A stretch of 64,000 nt of DNA from JAEUMD01 sp044222395 (GCA_044222395.1 JBGANK010000013.1:10125-74124); one strand, 5' to 3'. Shown: positions 8,458 through 18,462, counted from the first letter of the stretch. Program-made: numbers and translations. The notes: a model not told the origin generated them from the letters alone.

Positions 8458-11109
8458 ATGAAGACCGACACGCCACGTCCGATCCGGCTATCCGACTATC
8501 GGCCACCAGCCTATCTGATCGATAACGTGGATCTCGACGTTCGCCTCGATCCGGCACGCACACGCGTGCGCGCGCGTCTGGACGTTCGCGCGAACCCGGC
8601 AGCGTCTCAGCCCGGCCCATTGCTGCTCGACGGCGAATACCTCGAACTCGATCTCATCCGGATCAATGGCAGCGAGCTGAAGCTCAAAGAGGACTATGAC
8701 CTCAGCGATGTTACGTTGACCATCAAGCGGCCGCCCGACAAGTTGTTTCGTCTCGAGATCGTCACTTATGTCGATCCTGATTCCAACAAGGCGCTGCAGG
8801 GTCTCTACCGATCGCGCGGCATCTACTGCACGCAATGCGAGGCGCAGGGGTTCCGGCGCATCACCTACTTCATCGACCGGCCGGACGTGCTTTCGAAGTA
8901 CACCGTGCGCGTGGAGGCCGATGTCGCGGAGGCGCCCGTTCTGCTTTCAAATGGCAACCTCGTGGAACGCGGCACGCTGGCGCACGGCAAGCGCCACTAC
9001 GCGGTGTGGCGCGATCCCTATCCCAAGCCCTGCTACCTGTTCGCGCTGGTGGGGGGTGATCTTTCCTCGATTGCCTCGACGTTCGAGACGAAGGTGGGAC
9101 GCAAGGTCGATCTTGCCATCTACGTCGAGCACGGCAAGGAAGCGCGCGCGGCGTGGGCGATGGACAGCCTCAAGCGCGCGATGGCGTGGGACGAGCGGCG
9201 GTTCGGCCGGGAATATGATCTGGACGTATTCAACATCGTCGCCGTGTCGGACTTCAACATGGGGGCAATGGAGAACAAGGGGCTCAACATATTCAACGAT
9301 CGGCTGATCCTCGCCTCTCCGGAAACCGCGACGGATACGATCTTCGAGGCGATCGAGAGCGTGGTGGCGCACGAGTACTTCCACAACTGGACCGGCAATC
9401 GGATCACCTGCCGCGACTGGTTCCAGCTGTGTCTCAAGGAGGGCCTCACCGTCTATCGCGACCAGGAGTTCTCCGGCGACGAGCGCTCGCGAACCGTGCA
9501 GAGGATCACGGATGTGCGGCAGCTCAAGACCCACCAGTTCCCGGAGGACGCAGGCCCGCTCGCGCACCCGGTGCGGCCCTCGTCCTACATCGAGATCAAC
9601 AACTTCTATACCGCGACCGTCTATGAAAAGGGAGCGGAGCTCGTGCGCATGCTGGCGACGATCGTGGGTGAGCAAAGCTTCCGAGCCGGCATGGACCTCT
9701 ATTTCACGCGCCACGACGGCGAAGCCGCAACGATGGAGGACTTCATCGCCTGCTTCGCCGAAGCATCGGGCCGTGATCTCACACAGTTCATGACCTGGTA
9801 CGCGCAGGCCGGAACGCCGGAGATCGTTTGCGCGTTGTCGCACGACAAGCGTTCCAAGTCGGCGACGCTGAAGGTCGAGCAGGTGCTGCCGCCGACGCCT
9901 GGAGAAACGCGCAAGAAGCCGCTGCACATCCCGCTCCGACTCGGGTTGATCGGTGGCAACGGCGTCGATATCGATCTCGTACTGGATACGGGCGAGCGAC
10001 TTGTAGATGGCGTGGTGCACCTCACCAAGCGCAGCGAGACATTCCGCTTCGTCGACGTGCCGTCCCGGCCGGTGCCATCGCTGCTGCGCGGGTTTTCGGC
10101 ACCGGTGAACTTGACGGCCGCGATTTCCGACAAGGATCTGGAATTCCTGATGGCCAGCGACAGCGACCTGTTCAATCGCTGGCAGGCGGCAAACACCTAT
10201 GCGACGCGAACGCTGATCCAGATCGTCGATGCGCTGAAGGTCGGCAAGCGCAGTCAACGGGGACCAAGCTACGCGAAGGCACTTGGAGCCACGGTTGCCG
10301 ACGATTCGCTGGAACCCGCCTATCGCGCCGAGCTGTTGAAACTGCCGACGCTCGCCGACATCGCTCGCGAAATCGGCCACGACGTCGATCCCAGCCTGAT
10401 CCACCGGGCACACCGGCAACTCTCCAGGCTGGTGGCAAGGACGCTGCAAGCCGAGCTGAAGTCCATCTACAAGGCCACCACGAGCAACGCTCCGTTCGCT
10501 GCCGACGCGTCAAGTGCGGGACGACGGGCTCTGCGCAATGCCGTGCTGACGCTGATGGTCGCGCGTGGGGAGCGCAGCGACATCGCGCTCGCAGCACGCC
10601 ATTTCGAGCAGGCCAGAAACATGACGGATGAGGCACACGCCCTGTTCCTGCTGGCGGGCACATCCGGAGCGGCACGCGAGAAGGCACTCAACCGGTTCTT
10701 CGAGCGCTGGAAGCACGACCATCTCGTGATCGACACCTGGTTTGCCGCGCAGGCCGTGTCGCCCATTGCAACAACGATCGGCAAGGTTGCCGATCTCGTC
10801 ACGCATCCACTGTTCTCGATGACCACACCCAACAAGGTGCGTGCGCTCATCGGAAATTTCGCGACACTCAACCCGGTGCAGTTCAACCGGCCCGACGGAG
10901 CAGGATACGCATTCGTTACGAAGCAAGTGCTGGCGATCGACAAGTTCAATCCGCAGGTAGCGGCACGGATACTTGGCGCATTCCGGAGCTGGCGGGCGCT
11001 GGAAGCGGGCCGGAGGCGCCAGGCACGCAAGGCGCTCAATCGAGTTGCCGGCACATCGGGACTTTCGCGCGACGTCTACGAGATCGTGACGCGCATGATC
11101 GAACCATGA
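8458..11109 (+). CDS. pepN: Aminopeptidase N (M1 metallopeptidase)
   Basis: An 883-aa cytosolic zinc aminopeptidase. The exopeptidase signature MGAMEN is encoded at about 9257-9274, and the zinc site HEYFHNW...(18)...KEGLT (HExxH-x18-E) from about 9369. It removes N-terminal residues from peptides. The C-terminal DUF3458 domains are present, as in the E. coli PepN-type subfamily. The start ATG 8458 is chosen because homologues begin close to the IRLSDYRPP segment; in-frame ATGs at 8362 and 8404 would add unrelated sequence. Monocistronic. Confidence 0.95.
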   Translation: MKTDTPRPIRLSDYRPPAYLIDNVDLDVRLDPARTRVRARLDVRANPAASQPGPLLLDGEYLELDLIRINGSELKLKEDYDLSDVTLTIKRPPDKLFRLEIVTYVDPDSNKALQGLYRSRGIYCTQCEAQGFRRITYFIDRPDVLSKYTVRVEADVAEAPVLLSNGNLVERGTLAHGKRHYAVWRDPYPKPCYLFALVGGDLSSIASTFETKVGRKVDLAIYVEHGKEARAAWAMDSLKRAMAWDERRFGREYDLDVFNIVAVSDFNMGAMENKGLNIFNDRLILASPETATDTIFEAIESVVAHEYFHNWTGNRITCRDWFQLCLKEGLTVYRDQEFSGDERSRTVQRITDVRQLKTHQFPEDAGPLAHPVRPSSYIEINNFYTATVYEKGAELVRMLATIVGEQSFRAGMDLYFTRHDGEAATMEDFIACFAEASGRDLTQFMTWYAQAGTPEIVCALSHDKRSKSATLKVEQVLPPTPGETRKKPLHIPLRLGLIGGNGVDIDLVLDTGERLVDGVVHLTKRSETFRFVDVPSRPVPSLLRGFSAPVNLTAAISDKDLEFLMASDSDLFNRWQAANTYATRTLIQIVDALKVGKRSQRGPSYAKALGATVADDSLEPAYRAELLKLPTLADIAREIGHDVDPSLIHRAHRQLSRLVARTLQAELKSIYKATTSNAPFAADASSAGRRALRNAVLTLMVARGERSDIALAARHFEQARNMTDEAHALFLLAGTSGAAREKALNRFFERWKHDHLVIDTWFAAQAVSPIATTIGKVADLVTHPLFSMTTPNKVRALIGNFATLNPVQFNRPDGAGYAFVTKQVLAIDKFNPQVAARILGAFRSWRALEAGRRRQARKALNRVAGTSGLSRDVYEIVTRMIEP

Positions 11110-11358
11110 GCCGATCGCTGGCGAAGTGGCGCGCTTCGACACCGGCGAAGCGCGGCGCCTGGGCAGCGTCGGGCTGCATGCTTGGTCATGCAATGACACA
11201 GTCGCACGTCAAAAGTATTTTCTTGACGGCCACAATTTAAACTCCCTCGACACCTGAGTCGCATATGAGCGACACTGAAAGTGCGATTCGATTCGGGGGC
11301 ATCGGGTACGACTCGCACGCGGGCAATAAGAAGCATTACATGACTGGAGACTGATGGG

Positions 11359-12471
11359 ATGGCGTGGACTTCGTCCGCCGACCACGAGGGGACATTTGCG
11401 CTTGCTGGCGGAGCAGCGCGTTCCAAGACCCGGCGCTCATGGCGTCAACCCGAGCTGGCGACCGCCTTCTCGCAGGGTCCGCTTGCTCTGGCGACGACTG
11501 CACATTTGTGCAGCCTGGCGGTGATTGCTCCGTTCGCATCCGAGAACCCGGTGGTGGCGGTTCCCGTTCTGATCGGACTCTCCATCTCCTACCTTACGCT
11601 GTCGCGCGCAAAGCATGGGCAGGCAAGCGCAGCTCCTGCGGCAACCGCCGACGATGCAACCGAAGCAGCAATCGGCGAGCCTGAACCGCCTTATGGCGAC
11701 CTGGCGCGCATGTGCTGCGTTCCTGCTGCTGTGAAGGCAGGCAACACCGAACTCCAGACGGCCGCGCCTGCCGCACACCGCATCGAGGGCACAGAGGTGA
11801 GCGCCGAGCTGCGGGCGGATCTGATGGCGCGAGTCAGTCATGAGTTGCGCACGCCACTCAATGCGGTGATGGGTTTCTCCGACCTGATGGGCAACCAGCT
11901 GTTCGGCCCGCTCGGACATCCGCGCTATGAGGAATACGTTGGCCATATCCGCGAGAGCAGCGAGAAGCTGCTGAAGTCGGCGGAAGATACGCTCGCCATG
12001 ACGAGCCTCATGGCGAAGTCGCCCAGCCGCTCTGATCGCGAGACGATCTGCCTCGGCTCACTCTTCAACGAGGCGAAATCGAGCATCGCCCGCGAGGCGG
12101 GCAAGCGTGGTTTGTCTTGCCGGTCCGAGATCGACATGGAGATCGAGGTGATGGCAAACCGGCGGGCGCTGCGACAGGCCCTCATCAACGTGATGAGCGA
12201 GGCGATCGTGCAGGCCGAGGAAGGATCTGCCATCACGATTGCGGCTTCATCCGATGCCCAGCGCGTGTCCTTCATCGTCACGGTCGACCGGATCGCTCAG
12301 CGCTCACAGGAGGAGCATCGTTCGCTGCCGCTGTGCCTGGCGCGCACGCTGCTGGAGCTTGATGGCTGCCGCATGAGCGAGGGCTCGGTTACGAGTGCGC
12401 CGTGGTCGGTATCCGTTTGGCTCGACAGCGCCAGCCAGCGCGACTTCTTCGCACAGCGACTTGCCAGCTGA
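11359..12471 (+). CDS. Degenerate membrane histidine kinase-like protein
   Basis: A 370-aa protein. Two hydrophobic stretches (about residues 40-60 and 63-82) suggest a short membrane anchor, followed by an Ala-rich linker. A complete HisKA phospho-acceptor helix contains H161 in SHELRTPLNAVMGFS. The ATPase part is poor: where an N-box would be there is LINVMSEAI, and no DxGxG or GxGLG loops can be found. It may be a kinase that cannot bind ATP, a phosphotransfer or scaffold partner, or a very divergent kinase. No response regulator lies next to it. Confidence 0.75.
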   Translation: MAWTSSADHEGTFALAGGAARSKTRRSWRQPELATAFSQGPLALATTAHLCSLAVIAPFASENPVVAVPVLIGLSISYLTLSRAKHGQASAAPAATADDATEAAIGEPEPPYGDLARMCCVPAAVKAGNTELQTAAPAAHRIEGTEVSAELRADLMARVSHELRTPLNAVMGFSDLMGNQLFGPLGHPRYEEYVGHIRESSEKLLKSAEDTLAMTSLMAKSPSRSDRETICLGSLFNEAKSSIAREAGKRGLSCRSEIDMEIEVMANRRALRQALINVMSEAIVQAEEGSAITIAASSDAQRVSFIVTVDRIAQRSQEEHRSLPLCLARTLLELDGCRMSEGSVTSAPWSVSVWLDSASQRDFFAQRLAS

Positions 12472-12527
12472 GAGATCATCGGAAATCCACACGCCACTGC
12501 CTGCCTGCTTGCCGTGAACGCTTCACT

Positions 12528-13025
12528 CTACATGTCGACATCGCCTTTGCGGCGGCCACGCGGGCCGAAGCCTTTGTCGACGAAGACCTTGCGCTCTTCG
12601 GCGGTCATCTTGGCAACGGCTTCGACAAGCTCCCGCGTGGCCTTGTCGCGCAGCGATTGGCGAAATGCACCAACGCGCGCGATCGCCGCTTCCAGCTCAG
12701 ACCTGTCAAACGGCTCCTTGGTGATTGCAGCCTGGATCTCGCCGCGCAGCCGGCGCAGCTCCTCGCGACCCTGGCGCATTGCATCACGATTGGGATGAAG
12801 CAGCGCATCAAGCTCCTGCCGCCGCGCCTCCGGAAGTGCATTGAGGAATGCGCCGAACCTGTCGCCCCGGCGATGGCTTTGCCAGCCGTGACCATGGCTA
12901 TGCGCCCACATGCGACCGGCCGCCAGTCCGACGAACAGCATATTTGCCATCAAGGACAGCAAGAGAACCGCGAACAACCATCGCGGTGTAGTGATCCCGC
13001 TCGGCTTTCCCGCATCCGACATCAC
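12528..13025 (-). CDS. Periplasmic heavy-metal sensor-like protein (CnrX/Spy-type)
   Basis: A 165-aa membrane-anchored periplasmic protein: one helix (residues about 15-37), then a His-rich start (H42, H44, H46, H51) and a helical hairpin with LNALPEARRQELDALL and the LTxEERxxF-like segment MTAEERKVFVDKGFGP. This is the layout of CnrX and related sensors, which bind metal and hold an anti-sigma factor. Its start overlaps the end of the upstream gene by four bases, so the two are translationally coupled. The metal is not predictable. Confidence 0.8.
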   Translation of the reverse strand: MMSDAGKPSGITTPRWLFAVLLLSLMANMLFVGLAAGRMWAHSHGHGWQSHRRGDRFGAFLNALPEARRQELDALLHPNRDAMRQGREELRRLRGEIQAAITKEPFDRSELEAAIARVGAFRQSLRDKATRELVEAVAKMTAEERKVFVDKGFGPRGRRKGDVDM

Positions 13026-13621
13026 AAGAGATCCTCCGCGCTCGCATCCAGGCCGTCATCGCCCATGACGAGTTGCTGGATCACCGTATCATATCCAGCG
13101 TCGCTGACCGCCCGACCGCTTCCAAGCACGTCGCCTGACAGCACCGTTGCGCCAGCGATAATACCAATGATGAAAGACGCGGTGAGCATGGCGGCAGATG
13201 CCAGCGGCCCGCGACCTGCAGCGATGCGCCAAGCCGGTGTGGCACGCTCGGGGCGCAACGCTTCGTGGGCAGCGGGCAAATCAGCCGGCACCGCCGAACC
13301 GGATGGCACTGCGTAGCGCGCCGACGGAACCAGGGTCGTTTCACCTTGCCAGCGGCCCTCATGTCGGGCGCTTGCCACGATCTTCTGCGTCAGCGCTGCA
13401 AGACGCTCCGCCGGAAGCGAAGGCGCTTCATCCAACACGCGCTCGAAGGCCTGAGCCTCGGCCACCAGTGCAGCGGCCCGCTCGTCGCTGGCAATGAGCC
13501 GCGCCATCTCGAGGCGATCTGCAGCAGGCCAGCGCTCGCGATCGCCGCCATGGACGTCGATCAGTGCCTGCAGTCTCTCGATCCCTCCCAGTGTCGGTCG
13601 CGTCGTCATCTTCCGTTCCAT
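13022..13621 (-). CDS. Single-helix membrane protein, probable anti-sigma factor
   Basis: About 199 aa with a soluble N-terminal half (RLQALIDVHGGDRERWPAADRLEMARLI...) and one membrane helix in the C-terminal half (PLASAAMLTASFIIGIIAGATVL). It shows no zinc-binding HxxxCxxC motif. Position is the main evidence: immediately downstream of an ECF sigma gene and coupled to a CnrX-like sensor, the layout of CnrH-CnrY-CnrX modules, where the membrane protein binds the sigma factor. ATG 13621, ATG 13609 and GTG 13651 are all possible starts. The anti-sigma role is inferred. Confidence 0.65.
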   Translation of the reverse strand: MERKMTTRPTLGGIERLQALIDVHGGDRERWPAADRLEMARLIASDERAAALVAEAQAFERVLDEAPSLPAERLAALTQKIVASARHEGRWQGETTLVPSARYAVPSGSAVPADLPAAHEALRPERATPAWRIAAGRGPLASAAMLTASFIIGIIAGATVLSGDVLGSGRAVSDAGYDTVIQQLVMGDDGLDASAEDLL

Positions 13622-13673
13622 TCCATCTTCGTCAATCCAGTGGTCACGCACGTTTCACTTGTCGGCCACCCCT

Positions 13674-14294
13674 TCAGCCCTCGCTACTTCGTGCAAGAAG
13701 CTCCCGCCATTCGTTGCGCAGCGCCGCCTTCAATGAGCGGCGCCCGCGGGCGAGAAGCGATTCCACCGCCTCGTCCGATATGCCCATGCTGGCCGCCACC
13801 TCGATCTGGCTCAAGCCCTCGAAGTGAAACAGCGTCAATGCCAACCGCTGCCGCTCGGGCAATGCCTGCAGCGCCTTGTCGACGCGGGCCGCCGTATCTT
13901 CCGCCTCAAGCTCCCGAACCTGACTGGCTGGGACGGCGACCTCGGGCAACTCGTCCCTGACATCGACACGGCGGCGCGACCTGATGCGGTCGATGCACAA
14001 ATTCGAGACGACCCTTCGCAGCCACGGGCGGGCGCCCGTTGCGTCGATGGTGAGCCCTGGTGCCAGTCGCCAGAGCTTGAGGAAAGCTTCCTGGACGACG
14101 TCCTCAGCCTCGGCATCATCACCCAGGATGCGGCGCGCAATGCCTGAAACCGCTGCAACGTGACGGGCGACGATCTCAGCGAAAGCGGAAGCATCGCCGG
14201 ACACCGTGCGCTCGATGAGCACGGCGTCACTCACTCCCTCGTTGCCGGCATCAGCTCTTGGCTGGTGCCCGCTCTCGTCCGCTCTTGCCTGCAC
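13674..14294 (-). CDS. ECF-type RNA polymerase sigma factor
   Basis: About 206 aa. Region 2 contains AEDVVQEAFLKLWR and RPWLRRVVSNLCIDRIRSRRR; region 4 contains ALPERQRLALTLFHFEGLSQIEVAASMGISDEAVESLLARGRRSLKAAL with a helix-turn-helix. It directs RNA polymerase to a small regulon, most likely including its own operon. The frame is open back to 14462, but GTG 14294 follows an AGAGGG-like site and gives normal length, so I place the start there; this is uncertain. It is followed by an anti-sigma-like gene and a periplasmic sensor. Confidence 0.88.
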   Translation of the reverse strand: MQARADESGHQPRADAGNEGVSDAVLIERTVSGDASAFAEIVARHVAAVSGIARRILGDDAEAEDVVQEAFLKLWRLAPGLTIDATGARPWLRRVVSNLCIDRIRSRRRVDVRDELPEVAVPASQVRELEAEDTAARVDKALQALPERQRLALTLFHFEGLSQIEVAASMGISDEAVESLLARGRRSLKAALRNEWRELLARSSEG

Positions 14295-14473
14295 CTCAAC
14301 CCTCTGCCTGCCGCCGGGCCCTGACGAACCCGGCTGGACGTACTCAAGTCCGAGTTGCCGCGAGGCACCGACAGGGCAATGCCTGCCGGCGCGTCGGTCG
14401 GCTAGCTCACGGCGGAGGCTACCACGTGTCATGCCTGTCACGGTTGCCAACCTGCATCTCAATGCGAGCTGTG

Positions 14474-15367
14474 TTACGGCGTTGCCTTGTCCCTTTGCCA
14501 GCGGGCGGCGGCGCCCGGAGGCAAGTCGGATGCCGAGATCTTGCCGTCGCTATCGAGATCCATGTCGGCGAAGCGCTGCTTCGCGCGGGCCTCGAATTCC
14601 TCGCGCGTCACCTTGCCGTCGCGATTCTTGTCGAGGACGTGCATGCGCTTCTTCGACTGCCATGCGAGGCGTTCGGAGGAACGCGCTTCCAGATCAGCGG
14701 CGGTGATGACGCCGTCGCTGTTGGCGTCCATGCGTGCGAAGCGCTCGGCCAAACGTGCCGTGCGATCGCCAGGGCCGCGGCGGCCATCGACCGCGGCGGC
14801 ACCACCCATGCCTTGCATCCCGCTGGCGCCCGACATGCCCGCCATTCCGGCGGCGGCGCCCTGCTCAGACTTGGCGCCATCTTCGGACTGGCCGAAACGG
14901 TGCTGCTTCCATCCATGTCTGCGGCCGTGGCGGCCACCCATGCCGTGACGACCTTGCCAGGCGCCGGCTTCGAACTCTTCCTTCGTCACTTTGCCGTCGC
15001 CGTCAGCGTCGAGGCGCGCCATCATCATGCGGATGCGCTGGCCCGCCTTGTGCTGGATCTGCGCGGTGAGTTCGGACGCATCAAGGCTGCCGTCGCCGTT
15101 CTTGTCGAGGGCGGCGAAGCGATCCTGGCGCGGCTTCATGAACTCATCCAGGGTGACTGCGCCATCACCATTGGTATCGAGCTGGCGCAGGCGCATCATG
15201 CCGTGTCGGCGACCAGCGTGGCGGCCGGCGAACCCCATGCCGCGACCTTCATTGGTAAATCCGGCGCCGTCGTCCAAGCCGCGATGGCCACCGCCAGCGG
15301 CGATCGCCGAGACGGCTCCGACCGATGCCAGCAGCAGGACTCCTAGAGCCAAGCCCTTGGGTTTCAT
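14474..15367 (-). CDS. Secreted six-EF-hand calcium-binding protein
   Basis: A 297-aa protein with a signal peptide (residues 1-24, KGLALGVLLLASVGAVSAIAA). Six canonical DxDxDG loops lie at about 64-75, 88-99, 120-131, 214-225, 246-257 and 270-281, arranged as two groups of three. Between them is a Gly/Met/His-rich linker (about 137-200) resembling a metal-binding or flexible spacer. It would bind Ca2+ in the periplasm. ATG 15367 is chosen because GGAGGA lies nine bases upstream and the signal peptide follows. It precedes the sigma/anti-sigma/sensor genes on the same strand and may be under their control. Confidence 0.85.
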   Translation of the reverse strand: MKPKGLALGVLLLASVGAVSAIAAGGGHRGLDDGAGFTNEGRGMGFAGRHAGRRHGMMRLRQLDTNGDGAVTLDEFMKPRQDRFAALDKNGDGSLDASELTAQIQHKAGQRIRMMMARLDADGDGKVTKEEFEAGAWQGRHGMGGRHGRRHGWKQHRFGQSEDGAKSEQGAAAGMAGMSGASGMQGMGGAAAVDGRRGPGDRTARLAERFARMDANSDGVITAADLEARSSERLAWQSKKRMHVLDKNRDGKVTREEFEARAKQRFADMDLDSDGKISASDLPPGAAARWQRDKATP

Positions 15368-15483
15368 GAAACATATTCCTCCGATTTGGGACCGCAGCAG
15401 TTGCGAATCTGAGAGGAGAACGGCTGGGCGGCCGATTTCCGTCGCAGCGCCCACCGGCGGATACGTTGCAGAGGTGTCCGGCC

Positions 15484-18462
15484 TCAGACGATCAACTGGT
15501 CGAACAGGGCGGCGACGGTGGCAAGCGTATCGGTCAGTTGCGTCTCCAGCGCGGCGAAGGACGGTGCATCACCTGCCCCCGTGAGCAGTTCCTGCAATCC
15601 CTTCGGTGCGACGACCGGATCGAACGGGCCTTCCAGGCACAGCCTGATGATTTGCGTGAGATTGTGGATCAGCTCGGTCGCGGCAACGAGTATGTCGGCA
15701 TGCTCTTGCGAGACATATCCCGCGCCTGCCAGCTTGCGGAGTGCCTTTGCGGTGTTCTGGTCGAGCACCTCCGGATGATGCTCGGCGGCCACGAGCTGCA
15801 GGAACTGGGCGATGAACTCCAGGTCGACGAGGCCACCCCGCACCTGCTTCAGGTCCCAGATGTTGTCGGTACCCTTCTCCTTGGCTATCCGCTCGCGCAT
15901 GTCGCGCACGTCGGCAGCTACCTTGGCGCGGTCGCGCGGCCGGCGCAGCGCCGCGTCGACGGCGGCTTCGACCTTCATGCGCAGCTTGGGCGGGCCGGTG
16001 ATGGCGCGCGCCCTGGTCAAGGCCATATGTTCCCAGGTCCACGCCTCGTTCGTCTGGTAGTCGATGAAGCTTGCCAGGCGGGCGGCGAGCGGGCCGCTTT
16101 GACCGGATGGCCGCAAGCGCATATCGACCTCGTAGAGCGTGCCTTCGGAGGTGGGCGCGGAGAGTGCCGTGATGAGACGCTGGGTCAGGCGTGAATAGTA
16201 CTGGCTCGGCGCCAGGGGCCGCGCACCTTCGGATTGTGTGGCGGTCTCGTCGAAGTCGTAGACGACGATCAGATCGAGGTCGGAAGACGCCGTCATCTCG
16301 CGTCCGCCCAGCTTGCCCATGGCCAGTACGGTGGCGCCGCCTCCGGGAATCGAACCGTGACTGCGCGACAGCTCCAGCTCGACAAACCCCTGCATCGCGC
16401 CTATCAGACGCTCGGCAAGGAGCGCGTAAGCATCGTCTGCCTGGCTGGCGTTGATCGAGGCAGACAAGACGCGCACGCCGATGAGGAAGGCCTGCTCGCT
16501 GCCGACGACGCGGGCGCGGTCGAGCGCCTCCTGCACGTCGTTGGCCATGCCGATTTCAGTGCTGATCACCTTGTCGAGTTCGGCGGCGCCCGGCAGTGTG
16601 TTGAAGGTCCTCGGATCGATCACGGCATCAAGCAGGCGGCGGCGGCGCGACAGGATGCGAGCGAGGCGCGGCGCGGTTCCCATGATGTCGGCGACGAGCT
16701 TGAGCAGACCGGGATTGGCCTTGAGCAGTGCGAACAGCTGGACGCCGGTCGGCAGCTCCGACAGGAAGCGATCGAACGTGGCGAAAGCGCGGTCGGGCTC
16801 GGCGGTCTCGGCGAGCGCAGCGATCAGCAGCGGCTGCACCGCCGTCAAGCGCTCGCGGGAGCGCGGCGAGCGCACGGCGGGAAAGCGGCCCGCATGCCAG
16901 CCGCGCACGGTTTCCAGAATGCTCGACGGCTGTGTGAAGCCCATTGCGCGCAAGGTCTCCACCGTCGCCGGGTCGTCATCACCACCGGCGAAGACCATAT
17001 TGGCGCCGGCGGCAGTCAGCTCGGGCATGTCCTCGAACAGCGCAACATAGTGCGTCTGCACCGTCTCGAGGGTCGGGATGAACTCCGCGGAGAAGGCGGC
17101 GAGATCCTGATATCCGGCAAAGCGAGCGAATGATTCCAGCGGCGCCTGCGCCTCGGGCAGCGAATGCGTCTGCTCGTCGGCCACCATCTGGATGCGATGC
17201 TCGATGCGGCGCAGATAAAGGTAGGCGCGTTCGAGGTCAGCGCGCACCTTCTCACGTATCCAGTCGCGCTCGACCAATGCCTGCAGGGCAACGAGCGTCT
17301 GGCGAATGCGCAGCTCGCGCTGACGACCGCCGGCGATCAGCTGCTGCGTCTGGGTGAAAAACTCGATCTCGCGGACGCCGCCGCGGCCAAGCTTTACGTT
17401 GTGGCCGGCGACCGAAATGGAACCCAGCCCGCGGAAGGCGTGGATCTGACGCTTCATGGCGTGGATGTCTTCGATCGCGGCGAAGTCGAGGTGCTTGCGC
17501 CAGACGAACGGCGTCAGGTCTTCGATAAGCGCGCTGCCGGCACTGCGGTCGCCGGCGGCCGGGCGCGCCTTGATCAGGGCGGCGCGCTCCCAGTTCTGGC
17601 CGAAGCTCTCGTAGTAGTGCATGGCCGCGTCCGTCGACAAAGCGACCTGGGTGGCGCCGGGATCGGGACGCAAGCGCAGATCGACGCGAAACACGTAGCC
17701 GTCGGCGGTGCGCTCCTGCATGATCTTGACAAGATCACGCGTCATGCGGACGAAGAAGGACTGAGGTTCGAGGCCGTCGCGCAGCTTGGCGCGAGCACGA
17801 TCGTAAAAGACGATGATGTCGATGTCGCTGGAATAGTTGAGCTCGCCAGCCCCGTGCTTGCCCATCGCCAGGACGATATAGCCGGAGCTGGCAGCGGCAT
17901 CAGGTGCTATATCACGCCATTCGCCCTTGGCCTGTGCCTGGCGGAAAAGAAAATGAACGGCGGCATCGAGGGCCGCATCGGCGGTGGCGGTCAGAACGCC
18001 GGTCACGGTCATCACCGGCCAGACGCCACCAAGGTCAGCGAGCGCCGTCAGCAGCGCGATCTCGGTCTTGAAGATGCGGACCGCTCGCATGGCCTCAGCC
18101 ATCGTGGTTGCCGATGACATTGCAGCATTCATGTCGGCAACGAGGCGGTGGAAGCGATCCTCAGGCGCGTCGGCGAGCAAGCGCTGCAGGCGCGCGCCGT
18201 CGCGGGTGATGAGACCGCGCAGATAGGGCGAGCCAGCAAAGATGCCCGCGAGAAGGGCACGGACCGGCTCGCGCTGAATGAGCTTGGCGAGAGGCGCGAG
18301 CTTGGAATCAGCCGCGGCTTGCGTCTCCAATGCCTGAAGCTCGTCCCATGCGTTCTTGTCGTTGTCTGCGATCGGCCACTGCGAGATCCGGTCGGCGAGC
18401 GCCCTGACCGCAGCATCGTTGCCTGCGGCGCCGCTTTGCGTCCCTCTTTCCGCCCCCGTCAT
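15484..18462 (-). CDS. glnE: Bifunctional glutamine-synthetase adenylyltransferase / deadenylase
   Basis: A 992-aa enzyme with two nucleotidyltransferase domains: the N-terminal one shows GELNYSSDIDIIVFYD, the C-terminal one GGREMTASSDLDLIVVYDFD. One half removes and the other adds AMP on glutamine synthetase in response to PII and glutamine. The segment RGGVREIEFFTQ and its C-terminal counterpart RGGLVDLEFIAQF are also family hallmarks. Full length. It follows a sensor kinase gene, as in many Hyphomicrobiales, with a 91-base gap, so it may be read from the degP-regulator-kinase operon. Confidence 0.96.
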   Translation of the reverse strand: MTGAERGTQSGAAGNDAAVRALADRISQWPIADNDKNAWDELQALETQAAADSKLAPLAKLIQREPVRALLAGIFAGSPYLRGLITRDGARLQRLLADAPEDRFHRLVADMNAAMSSATTMAEAMRAVRIFKTEIALLTALADLGGVWPVMTVTGVLTATADAALDAAVHFLFRQAQAKGEWRDIAPDAAASSGYIVLAMGKHGAGELNYSSDIDIIVFYDRARAKLRDGLEPQSFFVRMTRDLVKIMQERTADGYVFRVDLRLRPDPGATQVALSTDAAMHYYESFGQNWERAALIKARPAAGDRSAGSALIEDLTPFVWRKHLDFAAIEDIHAMKRQIHAFRGLGSISVAGHNVKLGRGGVREIEFFTQTQQLIAGGRQRELRIRQTLVALQALVERDWIREKVRADLERAYLYLRRIEHRIQMVADEQTHSLPEAQAPLESFARFAGYQDLAAFSAEFIPTLETVQTHYVALFEDMPELTAAGANMVFAGGDDDPATVETLRAMGFTQPSSILETVRGWHAGRFPAVRSPRSRERLTAVQPLLIAALAETAEPDRAFATFDRFLSELPTGVQLFALLKANPGLLKLVADIMGTAPRLARILSRRRRLLDAVIDPRTFNTLPGAAELDKVISTEIGMANDVQEALDRARVVGSEQAFLIGVRVLSASINASQADDAYALLAERLIGAMQGFVELELSRSHGSIPGGGATVLAMGKLGGREMTASSDLDLIVVYDFDETATQSEGARPLAPSQYYSRLTQRLITALSAPTSEGTLYEVDMRLRPSGQSGPLAARLASFIDYQTNEAWTWEHMALTRARAITGPPKLRMKVEAAVDAALRRPRDRAKVAADVRDMRERIAKEKGTDNIWDLKQVRGGLVDLEFIAQFLQLVAAEHHPEVLDQNTAKALRKLAGAGYVSQEHADILVAATELIHNLTQIIRLCLEGPFDPVVAPKGLQELLTGAGDAPSFAALETQLTDTLATVAALFDQLIV

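Noticed and set aside
8947..10449. A 500-codon minus-strand open frame
   Set aside because: Antisense to pepN, with composition of a shadow frame.
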